Shown here piece after piece: positions 8,291 through 12,906 of a DNA stretch of 26,390 nt. Source of the DNA: a virus. The translations under genes and the position numbers were made by a program. The stretch covers positions 1 to 26,390 of IMG/VR virus record IMGVR_UViG_3300017951_000101; one strand, 5' to 3'. The notes beneath the pieces were generated by a model. The model made no database searches. It was not told where the DNA came from and saw nothing but the letters and a program-made list of their open reading frames with translations. Position 1 is the stretch's first letter. Every line of letters begins with the position of its first letter.

Positions 8291-8470
8291 CCCAAGTTAT
8301 CCACAGGTTTTACACAAGTTGTCCACACCTGTGAATATCCTGTGGATAACTTTACCGCGACCTGTGGATAAATCTGTGGATAACTTTAGGCTGCCTAGGG
8401 TTGTGGATAAAGTTATGCACAGGTTATCCACAGGTTATCCACAGGGTCAACCCAAGTTATCCACAGGTTT
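8291..8470 (+). repeat. Exact 20-bp direct repeat bounding the DnaA-box array
   Basis: The 20 bases at 8291-8310 (CCCAAGTTATCCACAGGTTT) recur exactly at 8451-8470, 160 bp apart. Each copy contains a complete DnaA box in the same orientation. The identity extends beyond the 9-bp box on both sides, so the two ends of the array share a common larger unit, suggesting duplication or selection for flanking bases. Confidence 0.9.
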
Positions 8471-8477
8471 ATCCACA
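8297..8477. other. Dense DnaA-box array: candidate replication origin or DnaA titration site
   Basis: Perfect TTATCCACA boxes lie at 8297, 8424, 8435, 8457 and 8469 (left ends, plus strand) and, as the complement TGTGGATAA, at 8341, 8363, 8375 and 8402. TTTTACACA (8308) and TTATGCACA (8413) fit the relaxed consensus TTWTNCACA, and TTGTCCACA (8319) has one mismatch. The orientation pattern is three forward, four reverse, five forward (one reverse-forward boundary at 8402/8413). Many left ends are 11 or 22 bp apart. Chance expectation of a given 9-mer on either strand in 181 bp is about 0.0014. TTATCCACA is the high-affinity box of bacterial DnaA (for example R1/R4 in E. coli oriC). Origin function, promoter control and DnaA titration are alternative interpretations. 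The sequence shows the array itself. Confidence 0.85.
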
Positions 8478-8783
8478 AGGCTCTAGAAGGCCATAGAATC
8501 GCCGTCACGGGGTTCCACTGCTGGGGTATGCTTGGGTATCAACTCAAGTTTGTCCGCGTTTTGCAAAATAAATTGCATTTTGATATTGACAAATGTGTGG
8601 ACTTATGTTGGTGCCTATAGTTGGCATGGTTCATGCTACGCGAGCATTCTATATCACGCGCACACGCGAGTAACATACAACACCGTCAATAGTCAATAAA
8701 AAATTAATGGTAATATTTACACTAGACAATGGCCTGTAATTCAGTACAATGGTCACATCTTAAATAAACAAAGGTAATGACAT
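8478..8783. promoter_or_regulatory. Early leader region without genes
   Basis: I find no credible gene here. It holds several small dyads. TGCAA/TTGCA arms (8562-8566 and 8573-8577) sit in AT-rich DNA. A perfect 13-bp palindrome, GCATG-GTT-CATGC (8624-8636), looks like a small operator. CGCG-CACA-CGCG is at 8657-8668. A TTGACA at 8586-8591 has no -10 at proper spacing (TATAGT at 8616 is 24 bases away). A better promoter lies at 8723-8750 and is listed separately. The region probably controls the early rightward operon. Confidence 0.4.
8723..8750 (+). promoter_or_regulatory. Candidate early rightward promoter
   Basis: TAGACA (8723-8728) and TACAAT (8745-8750) are each one base from the sigma70 consensus and are 16 bases apart. 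The predicted start near 8757 lies 27 bases before the first early ATG at 8784. It would drive the small-gene cluster. The spacing is slightly short, so confidence is moderate. Confidence 0.45.
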
Positions 8784-8987
8784 ATGGATAGACTAGAATA
8801 CGCAAAGAACGTTGCACAGGACGCAATAGCATGTGCGCAGGTAGCCGCTGATGAGGCGCTATACGCGATCACTCACTCAAACAACCGAGACACCGTTAAC
8901 GCTCTGATGTCAGATATGCGTAAGAAAGCACTGCTAGCGGACGATGCACTGCTAGCGTACCAACAGATCAAACAACAGAAAGCGTAG
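8784..8987 (+). CDS. Small Ala-rich helical early protein, unknown
   Basis: This 67-aa protein is the first early gene, with an AAAGGTAATG ribosome site before its ATG. It is Ala-rich and predicted almost fully helical ('YAKNVAQDAIACAQVAADEALYA', then 'NALMSDMRKKALLADDALLAY'), with alternating charged and small residues that suit a short coiled coil or helical bundle. There is no membrane segment, signal peptide or metal motif. First-expressed small phage proteins often bind and inhibit host proteins, but nothing in this sequence points to a specific target. The family is not recognised. Confidence 0.65.
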   Translation: MDRLEYAKNVAQDAIACAQVAADEALYAITHSNNRDTVNALMSDMRKKALLADDALLAYQQIKQQKA

Positions 8988-9002
8988 ACGCTTGACTAAT
9001 GC

Positions 9003-9026
9003 TAGGGGATTCGTTAGAGTCCCCTA
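9003..9026 (+). other. Stable RNA hairpin in the leader of the second early gene
   Basis: TAGGGGATTC (9003-9012) pairs with GAGTCCCCTA (9017-9026) over 10 bp with one G-U pair and a GTTA loop. No T-run follows, so it is not a standard terminator. It could be an RNA processing or stabilising hairpin between the first and second early genes. A weak promoter-like pair, TTGACT (8992) and TAGAGT (9015), overlaps it. Confidence 0.5.
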
Positions 9027-9084
9027 TCGTGAGTCGAGCCACTGCCGGCGAGACCTAAACCTAGCCCAAGGGAGGGCAAACAAC

Positions 9085-9276
9085 ATGGAAAACGTAACCA
9101 CATCAAAAATTCTTGGTCGATCTGTAATCCTTCGCAAGCGCAAGATCGTAGCCAAGCCGTTTAGCTACTCGGAAGGCCTATGCTTTCACAAGCTAACCGG
9201 TGGCCTGTACTCTCTCTACATTGAGAAGGGTTCACCGGAGCGTGCGGTTGGCTTCGGTAAAATCATAGATCGGTAG
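9085..9276 (+). CDS. Small basic early protein, unknown (63 aa)
   Basis: I start at the ATG at 9085, preceded by AAGGGAGGGCAAACAAC, a strong ribosome site. A longer version from TTG at 8992 would run through the hairpin leader and lacks a ribosome site. The 63-aa product begins MENVTTSKIL, is basic in its first half (ILRKRKIVAKPF) and has an aromatic/Gly-rich second half (GLCFHKLTGGLYSLYIEKGS). It looks like a small beta-rich domain. No catalytic motif is seen. Its leader shares several short elements with that of the next gene. Function is unknown. Confidence 0.65.
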   Translation: MENVTTSKILGRSVILRKRKIVAKPFSYSEGLCFHKLTGGLYSLYIEKGSPERAVGFGKIIDR

Positions 9277-9290
9277 TTACTGCCGGGATT

Positions 9291-9322
9291 CACGGAACCT
9301 CGCCTAGTGCGGGGTTTTCGTG
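9291..9322 (+). terminator. Hairpin with short T-run, possible terminator or attenuator
   Basis: CCTCGC (9299-9304) pairs with GCGGGG (9309-9314, one G-U) around a CTAGT loop and is followed by TTTT. The stem can be extended outward (CACGGAA with TTTCGTG, one bulge) to span 9291-9322. The T-run is only four bases and lies about 30 bases before the next ATG. It may only partly terminate and so step down expression of downstream early genes. Confidence 0.45.
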
Positions 9323-9348
9323 GTATCTAAACAAAAGAGGGCAACACT

Positions 9349-9552
9349 ATGTACTTTGACCGATGGGACATTTGCGAGGCATACTATATCTATGCTGTCG
9401 ACTATATGAATGGGCAAAAAAGCCCTGAAATGCGTATGCTTTACAGGCTCAACAAAATGGGGTATAAACCTGCCGGATTCCATGGTGGTTATTCGTCGCT
9501 ATCAGAAAACGGTAAGGCCATCTATCAATCATTGATTCGGAGATACGCATAA
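9349..9552 (+). CDS. Small conserved-looking phage protein, unknown (67 aa)
   Basis: The ATG follows AGAGGGCAACACT, a good ribosome site. The 67-aa product begins MYFDRWDICEAYYIYAVDY and ends with a 'LYRLNKMGYKPAG...SLSENGKAIYQSLIRRY' pattern. It has an aromatic N-terminal helix and a C-terminal helix and looks like a folded mini-domain with one Cys. I have the impression that 'SENGKAIY' mini-proteins recur in environmental phages and plasmids, but I cannot name a family or function. Its stop overlaps the start of the GP88-like gene (TAATG at 9550-9554), so the two are translationally coupled and may act together. Confidence 0.7.
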   Translation: MYFDRWDICEAYYIYAVDYMNGQKSPEMRMLYRLNKMGYKPAGFHGGYSSLSENGKAIYQSLIRRYA

Positions 9553-10199
9553 TGATTAAACTGTCGAAGGCCTCAAAAATGCCCGGGCGTTCATGGTCAC
9601 TACAAGCGCTTGACACTTGTCCCGGTTCAAAGAATCGAGACGGGTCACTAGTGGACGCCTGTAGTGGATGCTATGCCACGCAAGGCAACTACCGCTACCC
9701 AAACGTCAAAGCCCCTAGGGAGCATAATCGACAAGATTGGAAACGTGGCCAATGGGTAGACGACATGGTCGCAGAATTGGACAATGATCGTTATTTCCGG
9801 TGGTTTGACAGCGGCGATGTTTACGACATCCGACTAGCCCGTAAAATCCTGGAAGTGATGAAACGGACGCCATGGTGTAACCATTGGTTACCGACACGCT
9901 CGTACAAATACGAAAAGTTTATCCCTGTTTTTACTGAAATGATGAAATTGCCTAACGTGGTTGTCCGTTATTCTTCAGACAGTATTATTGGAGAAACCGT
10001 AGAAGGCTCTCAAACGTCCACCATAGCAACGCCAAGCACTATCCCTAGTGGTGCCCTAGTTTGCGAAGCATATCAACGAGACGGCAAATGCGGGGCTTGT
10101 AGAGCGTGTTGGTCAAAAGACGTGGCGATAGTCTGCTACATTGGTCACGGGAAAAGCATGGTTAAAAAGCAAAATGACATCATTGCGAGGGTAGCATAG
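9552..10199 (+). CDS. GP88-like Cys-rich phage protein
   Basis: This 215-aa protein resembles the phage 'gene product 88' family. Conserved-looking features are 'TCPGS' (Cys23), 'ACSGCYA' (Cys37, Cys40), 'RWFDSGDVYD' (~residues 83-92), 'HWLPTRSYK' and 'NVVVRYSSD'. A C-terminal cluster has Cys171, Cys180, Cys183, Cys186 and Cys195 ('CGACRACW'). The Cys spacing (CxxC, then CxxCxxC) suggests a bound metal or an Fe-S centre. The fold of the middle part (short strands each followed by helices, with 'FDSGD') could be barrel-like. The biochemical role is unknown to me; a radical-SAM-like or metal-dependent enzyme is only a speculation. It is coupled by overlaps to both neighbours (TAATG upstream, TAGTG downstream). 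Confidence 0.75.
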   Translation: MIKLSKASKMPGRSWSLQALDTCPGSKNRDGSLVDACSGCYATQGNYRYPNVKAPREHNRQDWKRGQWVDDMVAELDNDRYFRWFDSGDVYDIRLARKILEVMKRTPWCNHWLPTRSYKYEKFIPVFTEMMKLPNVVVRYSSDSIIGETVEGSQTSTIATPSTIPSGALVCEAYQRDGKCGACRACWSKDVAIVCYIGHGKSMVKKQNDIIARVA

Positions 10200-10324
10200 T
10201 GGAAAATCAGATATTGACGGACATTGTTATACTGTTATCATTTTTTGGCGTTTGGGTGCTCTTTTGCGCCCTGACGGAAAGACTAGTAGACAAACGCAAA
10301 CCAAAGGGAGCGACTAAACGATGA
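10199..10324 (+). CDS. Tiny single-helix membrane protein, GTG start (41 aa)
   Basis: A 41-codon frame runs from GTG at 10199, overlapping the upstream TAG (TAGTG), to TGA at 10322-10324, overlapping the next ATG (ATGA). GCGAGGG upstream is a good ribosome site. The product is MENQILTDIV followed by a hydrophobic stretch (residues ~8-27, including ILLSFFGVWVLFCAL) and a basic tail (RLVDKRKPKGATKR). That is the topology of an N-out/C-in single-pass inner-membrane protein. It could be a small holin/pinholin-like or inhibitory membrane peptide. Early-operon position argues against holin; superinfection exclusion or membrane targeting of a neighbour is equally possible. Both-end overlaps make it very likely a real gene. 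Confidence 0.7.
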   Translation: MENQILTDIVILLSFFGVWVLFCALTERLVDKRKPKGATKR

Positions 10325-10515
10325 CTACTACATTTTACATGTGCCAAATTACCGGCAAATACTTTGAAGACACGTTAATTGGTAAGACTGCAGTGCGAGT
10401 CATGGATTACCCGGGCGAGCCATCATGGGGACTATACAAGACCTTTGATGGTCTAGCAGTACTTTGTGATTGTGATGTAGAACACGCTATAGAGGGTTTA
10501 AACAATGGTGATTAA
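10321..10515 (+). CDS. Small early protein with Cys pairs, unknown (64 aa)
   Basis: The ATG follows AAAGGGAGCGACTAAACG and overlaps the preceding stop (ATGA). The 64-aa product begins MTTTFYMCQITGKYFED and contains 'AVLCDCDVEHAIEGL' near the C-terminus. Cys8 and the CDC pair could bind a metal, but the spacing is not that of a classical zinc finger. It is mildly acidic with no membrane segment. The stop overlaps the next gene by 11 bases. Function is unknown. Confidence 0.65.
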   Translation: MTTTFYMCQITGKYFEDTLIGKTAVRVMDYPGEPSWGLYKTFDGLAVLCDCDVEHAIEGLNNGD

Positions 10516-10834
10516 GATTTTAAATGATAGGGTGTCTGTTGATGCCCTAGGGTTACTGCCAAATTTCTTTGATAGGGCGTTATATATCGAAGGACAACCA
10601 ATACAGTCTGTAGCAGACAATATGGACGATATCTATTATTACGGTGGTTTTAAGTACCCTTTTGATGGTGTTATCGATAGCGACGGTTTGTACGTAGCAG
10701 ATAACGATGAAGACGAACCATTGGAACCTATTGCAAAGCTAGATAAAATGGGGTACACTCTATTTATCTACCCCTACGCAATAACCGGGTTAGTAGACAA
10801 CAAAGGTAATCAAAAAATAGGGAGGTTTGACTAG
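10505..10834 (+). CDS. Acidic early protein, unknown (109 aa)
   Basis: The start ATG lies inside the upstream gene with AGAGGGTTTAAACA as ribosome site. The 109-aa product is acidic (Asp/Glu-rich, with 'DNDEDEPLEP' around residues 66-76) and rich in Tyr and Gly. 'YYYGGFKYPFDGVIDSDGLYV' suggests beta strands and turns. Small acidic phage early proteins sometimes mimic DNA or bind host enzymes. The charge fits such a role, but there is no direct evidence. Its TAG overlaps the GTG of the next gene by one base. Confidence 0.65.
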   Translation: MVIKILNDRVSVDALGLLPNFFDRALYIEGQPIQSVADNMDDIYYYGGFKYPFDGVIDSDGLYVADNDEDEPLEPIAKLDKMGYTLFIYPYAITGLVDNKGNQKIGRFD

Positions 10835-11301
10835 TGAATGTGTTCTATTTAGACCGTGATCCAGAAAAAGCCGCCAGTGTTCAGTGTGATCAACACGTGG
10901 TGAAAATGATATTGGAATCTGCACAGTTGCTTTCTACCGCTCACCACGAATTAGACGGCGAATCACCGGCATATAAACCAACGCACAAGAACCACCCGAG
11001 CGCTGTTTGGGCTAGGTCTGATGTTAGTCACTACAATTGGCTTTACCGGCATATGATGGCGCTAGGTGACGAATATACCCGGCGTTTCGGGAAGGTACAC
11101 TTGACCATCCATAAACACGCTAAAACGCTCCAGAAGCCGCCAAAGACCATAAAAAACCAAGTGTTTAGTGATCCACCCCAGTGTATGCCGGACGAGTGTA
11201 AACGCTTAACGGCTGTTCACGGTTACCGAGTGTACTACAAACGCAAAGCAGACGATTGGACAAAAGCCGGACGTCCAATGCGATATACGGAGGCTGTTTA
11301 G
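10834..11301 (+). CDS. Conserved phage protein of unknown function (155 aa)
   Basis: The start is GTG at 10834 (TAGTG overlap) with a GGGAGGTTTGACTA ribosome site. The 155-aa protein has a distinctive N-terminal signature, 'FYLDRDPEKAA' and 'CDQHVVKMILESAQLL', then 'KPTHKNHPSAVWAR', 'NWLYRHMMALGDEYTRRFGK', and 'MPDEC' followed by 'YRVYYKRKAD.W' near the end. I recall this pattern from many environmental phage genomes, where it is usually uncharacterised. Conserved His, Arg, Lys and Trp residues and helical content would suit a nucleic-acid-binding or DNA-repair fold, and a link to pyrimidine-dimer glycosylase-type proteins is possible but not established here. It is soluble, with no signal peptide. 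Confidence 0.72.
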   Translation: MNVFYLDRDPEKAASVQCDQHVVKMILESAQLLSTAHHELDGESPAYKPTHKNHPSAVWARSDVSHYNWLYRHMMALGDEYTRRFGKVHLTIHKHAKTLQKPPKTIKNQVFSDPPQCMPDECKRLTAVHGYRVYYKRKADDWTKAGRPMRYTEAV

Positions 11302-11481
11302 ATGAAAACCTATAGAGTAGAAATAAACGCTGTTTACCGGGAGGTTTACGAAGTACAGGCAAACAGTGTCGAAGAGGTCGAAGACGTTCTATATGAAGGC
11401 CAGTGTTATAATACAGAGTCCGAGTGTATAGAATCAGACATAACTGAAATCAAACTAGTGGAGAAAGCAAACAATGGCTAA
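11302..11481 (+). CDS. DpnD/PcfM-like mini-protein (59 aa)
   Basis: The ATG follows directly after the TAG of the upstream gene, with ATACGGAGGCTGTTTAG as ribosome site, and the frame runs 59 codons to TAA at 11479-11481. The product starts MKTYRVEINAVYREVYEVQA, followed by 'NSVEEVEDVLYEG' and ends 'ITEIKLVEKANNG'. The strand-strand-helix-strand pattern (V-x-V-x-A-x-S-x-E-E-A) is that of small DpnD/PcfM-type domains common in phage accessory regions, whose biochemical role is mostly unknown. The gene at 11640 has the same plan (YRIGV..., ISAESPEQAKEKA, TDVEVKK), suggesting distant paralogues. The two bracket a 54-aa acidic gene. Confidence 0.65.
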   Translation: MKTYRVEINAVYREVYEVQANSVEEVEDVLYEGQCYNTESECIESDITEIKLVEKANNG

Positions 11482-11638
11482 AGAAAGCTGGGAACTATGG
11501 CATGACGACATTCAGCGTCAATATGAACTAGAGGACGCTTACGACGAACTAGACGAGGATGATCCAGACCTTGAGTGGAAACTAGAGCAAAACCAAATGG
11601 TGAACGCTGTTATTAATATTTTACGGCAGGGGAAATAG
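11474..11638 (+). CDS. Small acidic early protein (54 aa), unknown
   Basis: The frame starts at ATG 11474, within the last codons of the upstream gene (8-base overlap), after a GTGGAGAAAGCAAACA ribosome site, and stops at TAG 11636-11638. The 54-aa product is helical and acidic (ELEDAYDELDEDDPDLEWKL around residues 18-37). It has Trp residues near the N-terminus (ESWELWHDD) and a short amphipathic C-terminal helix. Such acidic mini-proteins can act as DNA mimics, but no specific motif supports that here. Overlap, ribosome site and strand agreement support it as a gene. Confidence 0.6.
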   Translation: MAKESWELWHDDIQRQYELEDAYDELDEDDPDLEWKLEQNQMVNAVINILRQGK

Positions 11639-11639
11639 T

Positions 11640-11840
11640 ATGACTATGAAAGACTACAGAATAGGTGTGTTTTTTGAAGAAGGCGCTGTACTTAATATTA
11701 GTGCAGAGAGTCCAGAGCAAGCGAAGGAAAAAGCTATAGAAATGCTAGATTTATATGCTGGTGTGGACTATTCAGATAGCTCTAATTCAGAAGTAGTGTA
11801 TCGGGATTATACAGTTACGGATGTGGAGGTGAAAAAGTAG
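11640..11840 (+). CDS. DpnD/PcfM-like small protein, possible paralogue (66 aa)
   Basis: The start ATG follows the upstream stop by one base, with CAGGGGAAATAGT as ribosome site. The 66-aa product (MTMKDYRIGVFFEEGAVLN, then 'ISAESPEQAKEKAIEML', ending 'YTVTDVEVKK') shows a beta-beta-helix-beta pattern like the gene at 11302, including the 'A-x-S-x-E-[EQ]-A' helix cap and a final 'VEVKK' strand. Similarity is weak at the residue level, so the paralogy is tentative. It is soluble with no catalytic motif. Function is unknown. Confidence 0.65.
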   Translation: MTMKDYRIGVFFEEGAVLNISAESPEQAKEKAIEMLDLYAGVDYSDSSNSEVVYRDYTVTDVEVKK

Positions 11841-11841
11841 C

Positions 11842-12063
11842 ATGACACTGGAAGACTTTGAAAGAGGTTACAGCGTAGGGCTAGAGGACGATCCTTGCCC
11901 TACTAGTGACCCCAGAGACCACGCAATGTTAGAACACATAGTGGAGTTTGAGACTGAAATGTACCGTTTAGACTGTTACAGGCGTTACCGGGGATGCACT
12001 TCCCGGCAACTTGAGCGAATCATGGCGAGCATTCACGGGGAGGGCTGGGAAGATGCGTTGTAA
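11842..12063 (+). CDS. Small early protein, unknown (73 aa)
   Basis: The ATG at 11842 is preceded by GTGGAGGTGAAAAAGTAGC (GGAGGT about 12 bases away). The 73-aa product has 'DFERGYSVGLEDDPCP' and 'HAMLEHIVEFETEMYRLDCYRRYR', then 'SRQLERIMASIHGEGWEDAL'. It is predicted helical with several Arg and aromatic residues. 'YSVGL.DDPCP...P.DHA' resembles small phage proteins that begin with a DxFxxGY pattern, but I cannot name a family. Its last 11 bases overlap the start of the zinc-ribbon gene. Confidence 0.62.
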   Translation: MTLEDFERGYSVGLEDDPCPTSDPRDHAMLEHIVEFETEMYRLDCYRRYRGCTSRQLERIMASIHGEGWEDAL

Positions 12064-12226
12064 AGCTTGTGATAGAATACTGGAAGAGCAAGAGCTTGTT
12101 AAAAAAGACCAAAACGGTGATTTTCTTGATTTGTGTACTGTTTGTGTACGTGCATCGGAAGATTATGACGAAGATACACTAAATTTAGACTTGACAAACG
12201 AGGAAAACTATGATACCCTCTACTAA
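12053..12226 (+). CDS. Small zinc-ribbon protein (57 aa)
   Basis: I choose the ATG at 12053 (ribosome site GGGGAGGGCTGGGAAG); an in-frame TTG at 12011 lies deep in the upstream gene and lacks a ribosome site. The 57-aa product has Cys3-x2-Cys6 and Cys28-x2-Cys31 (MRCKACDRIL and LCTVCVRA), a classic treble-clef/zinc-ribbon spacing. An acidic tail follows (EDYDEDTLNLDLTNEENYDTLY). Small zinc ribbons of this sort occur in phage early regions and may bind RNA polymerase or nucleic acid. The acidic tail argues for a protein partner. It overlaps the genes on both sides. Confidence 0.68.
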   Translation: MRCKACDRILEEQELVKKDQNGDFLDLCTVCVRASEDYDEDTLNLDLTNEENYDTLY

Positions 12227-12467
12227 AGTATATACTAAAGAAGATAACCAAAGAAATAAAACAAAAGAAATACTTCTTTGGTTAACTTCTGTAGTTATTC
12301 TTATGTTAGGGGGCTGTGTGTTACCAAAAGAACCTGAAGGTGTTTGTCTGGACTACAAAAGGTTTAGGACAATAGTTGAGGAATGCACCCCACTGTACGG
12401 ACAATTGATCTGTATTGAAAAAGAAAAGGTAAGAGTTATTTGCACTAGGCGGGAGAATAGTGTATAA
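12210..12467 (+). CDS. Putative small lipoprotein (85 aa)
   Basis: The ATG at 12210 overlaps the zinc-ribbon gene and follows ACGAGGAAAACT. Residues 1-20 are polar and basic (EDNQRNKTKE), then a hydrophobic stretch (ILLWLTSVVILMLGGC) ends in a lipobox-like LGGC with Cys36. The mature part has four further Cys (VCLDYKRF, EECTPLY, LICIEKEK, VICTRREN) that could form two disulfides in the periplasm. This suggests a lipid-anchored envelope protein. Superinfection exclusion and a spanin-like role (Rz1-type) are possible, but it lacks the proline-rich stretch of Rz1 and has no Rz partner beside it. The stop TAA overlaps the -10 of the next promoter. Confidence 0.65.
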   Translation: MIPSTKVYTKEDNQRNKTKEILLWLTSVVILMLGGCVLPKEPEGVCLDYKRFRTIVEECTPLYGQLICIEKEKVRVICTRRENSV

Positions 12468-12468
12468 T
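12440..12468 (+). promoter_or_regulatory. Internal promoter for the replication module
   Basis: TTGCAC (12440-12445) and a perfect TATAAT (12463-12468) are exactly 17 bases apart, lying across the end of the lipoprotein gene. Predicted start is near 12475, about 50 bases before the SSB ATG at 12526, which has an ACGGAGATTATTCCAA ribosome site. This would allow high expression of SSB and the replication enzymes independently of the early promoter. Confidence 0.65.
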
Positions 12469-12525
12469 ATTAGTATGTTCTGCATAAGTAGAGCAATTTT
12501 TAAACGATAACGGAGATTATTCCAA

Positions 12526-12906
12526 ATGACAGCAAGAACTGTTGAAGGTGTTGTTAATTTTAGTAACCTGACCGAGCACGACGTGTTCAATGGTCAATCC
12601 ACCGGCTCTTACACTATGACAATCACGTTGTCCGACGAGGACGCTAACGAACTGTCAGCCAATGGTGTTAAGATCAAGGACTATCAAGGCAACAAACAGC
12701 GCAAGTTTAAATCGATCTACGAGATCAAGCGTTTCGATGCCGAAGGTAACCCATACATGGGGGAAGTGCCGTATAACTCCCGTGTCCGCCTGAAGTACAA
12801 GCTAGGTAAGGCTCACCCGGTGCATGGCGTGTCTACTTACCTTGAGGCTGTTAAGGTGTTAGAAGAGGCTGAATTTGAAGCTTCGGCAGATGCGTCAGAC
12901 TTCTAA
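12526..12906 (+). CDS. Single-stranded DNA-binding protein (T7 gp2.5-like family)
   Basis: The 126-aa protein has the signature of short podovirus SSBs: 'VVNFSNLTEHDVFNGQSTGSYT' near the N-terminus, then 'GVKIKDYQGNKQRKFKS', 'GEVPYNSRVRLKYKLGKAHPVHG' and an acidic tail ending with a C-terminal Phe (EASADASDF). The acidic C-terminus with terminal aromatic residue is the classic partner-docking tail of phage SSBs such as gp2.5. An OB-fold is expected. It coats ssDNA and organises the polymerase and primase-helicase encoded just downstream. It has its own promoter and lies first in the replication module. Its last codons overlap the primase-helicase start region by 17 bases. Confidence 0.85.
   Translation: MTARTVEGVVNFSNLTEHDVFNGQSTGSYTMTITLSDEDANELSANGVKIKDYQGNKQRKFKSIYEIKRFDAEGNPYMGEVPYNSRVRLKYKLGKAHPVHGVSTYLEAVKVLEEAEFEASADASDF

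Noticed and set aside
8240-8486. Reading frame running across the DnaA-box array
   Set aside because: It starts at GTG without a ribosome site and its sequence is only translated DnaA-box repeats (repeated 'KLST' and 'VDK' units).
8586-8621. TTGACA (8586) with TATAGT (8616) as a promoter
   Set aside because: Spacing is 24 bases, too long for sigma70.
9003-9060. tRNA-like stem near the second early gene
   Set aside because: Only one stem forms; no acceptor, anticodon or T-arm arrangement is present.
8992-9084. N-terminal extension of the 63-aa gene from TTG 8992
   Set aside because: It runs through a 10-bp hairpin and has no ribosome site; ATG 9085 has a strong one.
11404-11412. Extended -10 TGTTATAAT inside the 59-aa gene
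   Set aside because: No acceptable -35 at 16-18 bases; kept only as a weak possibility.
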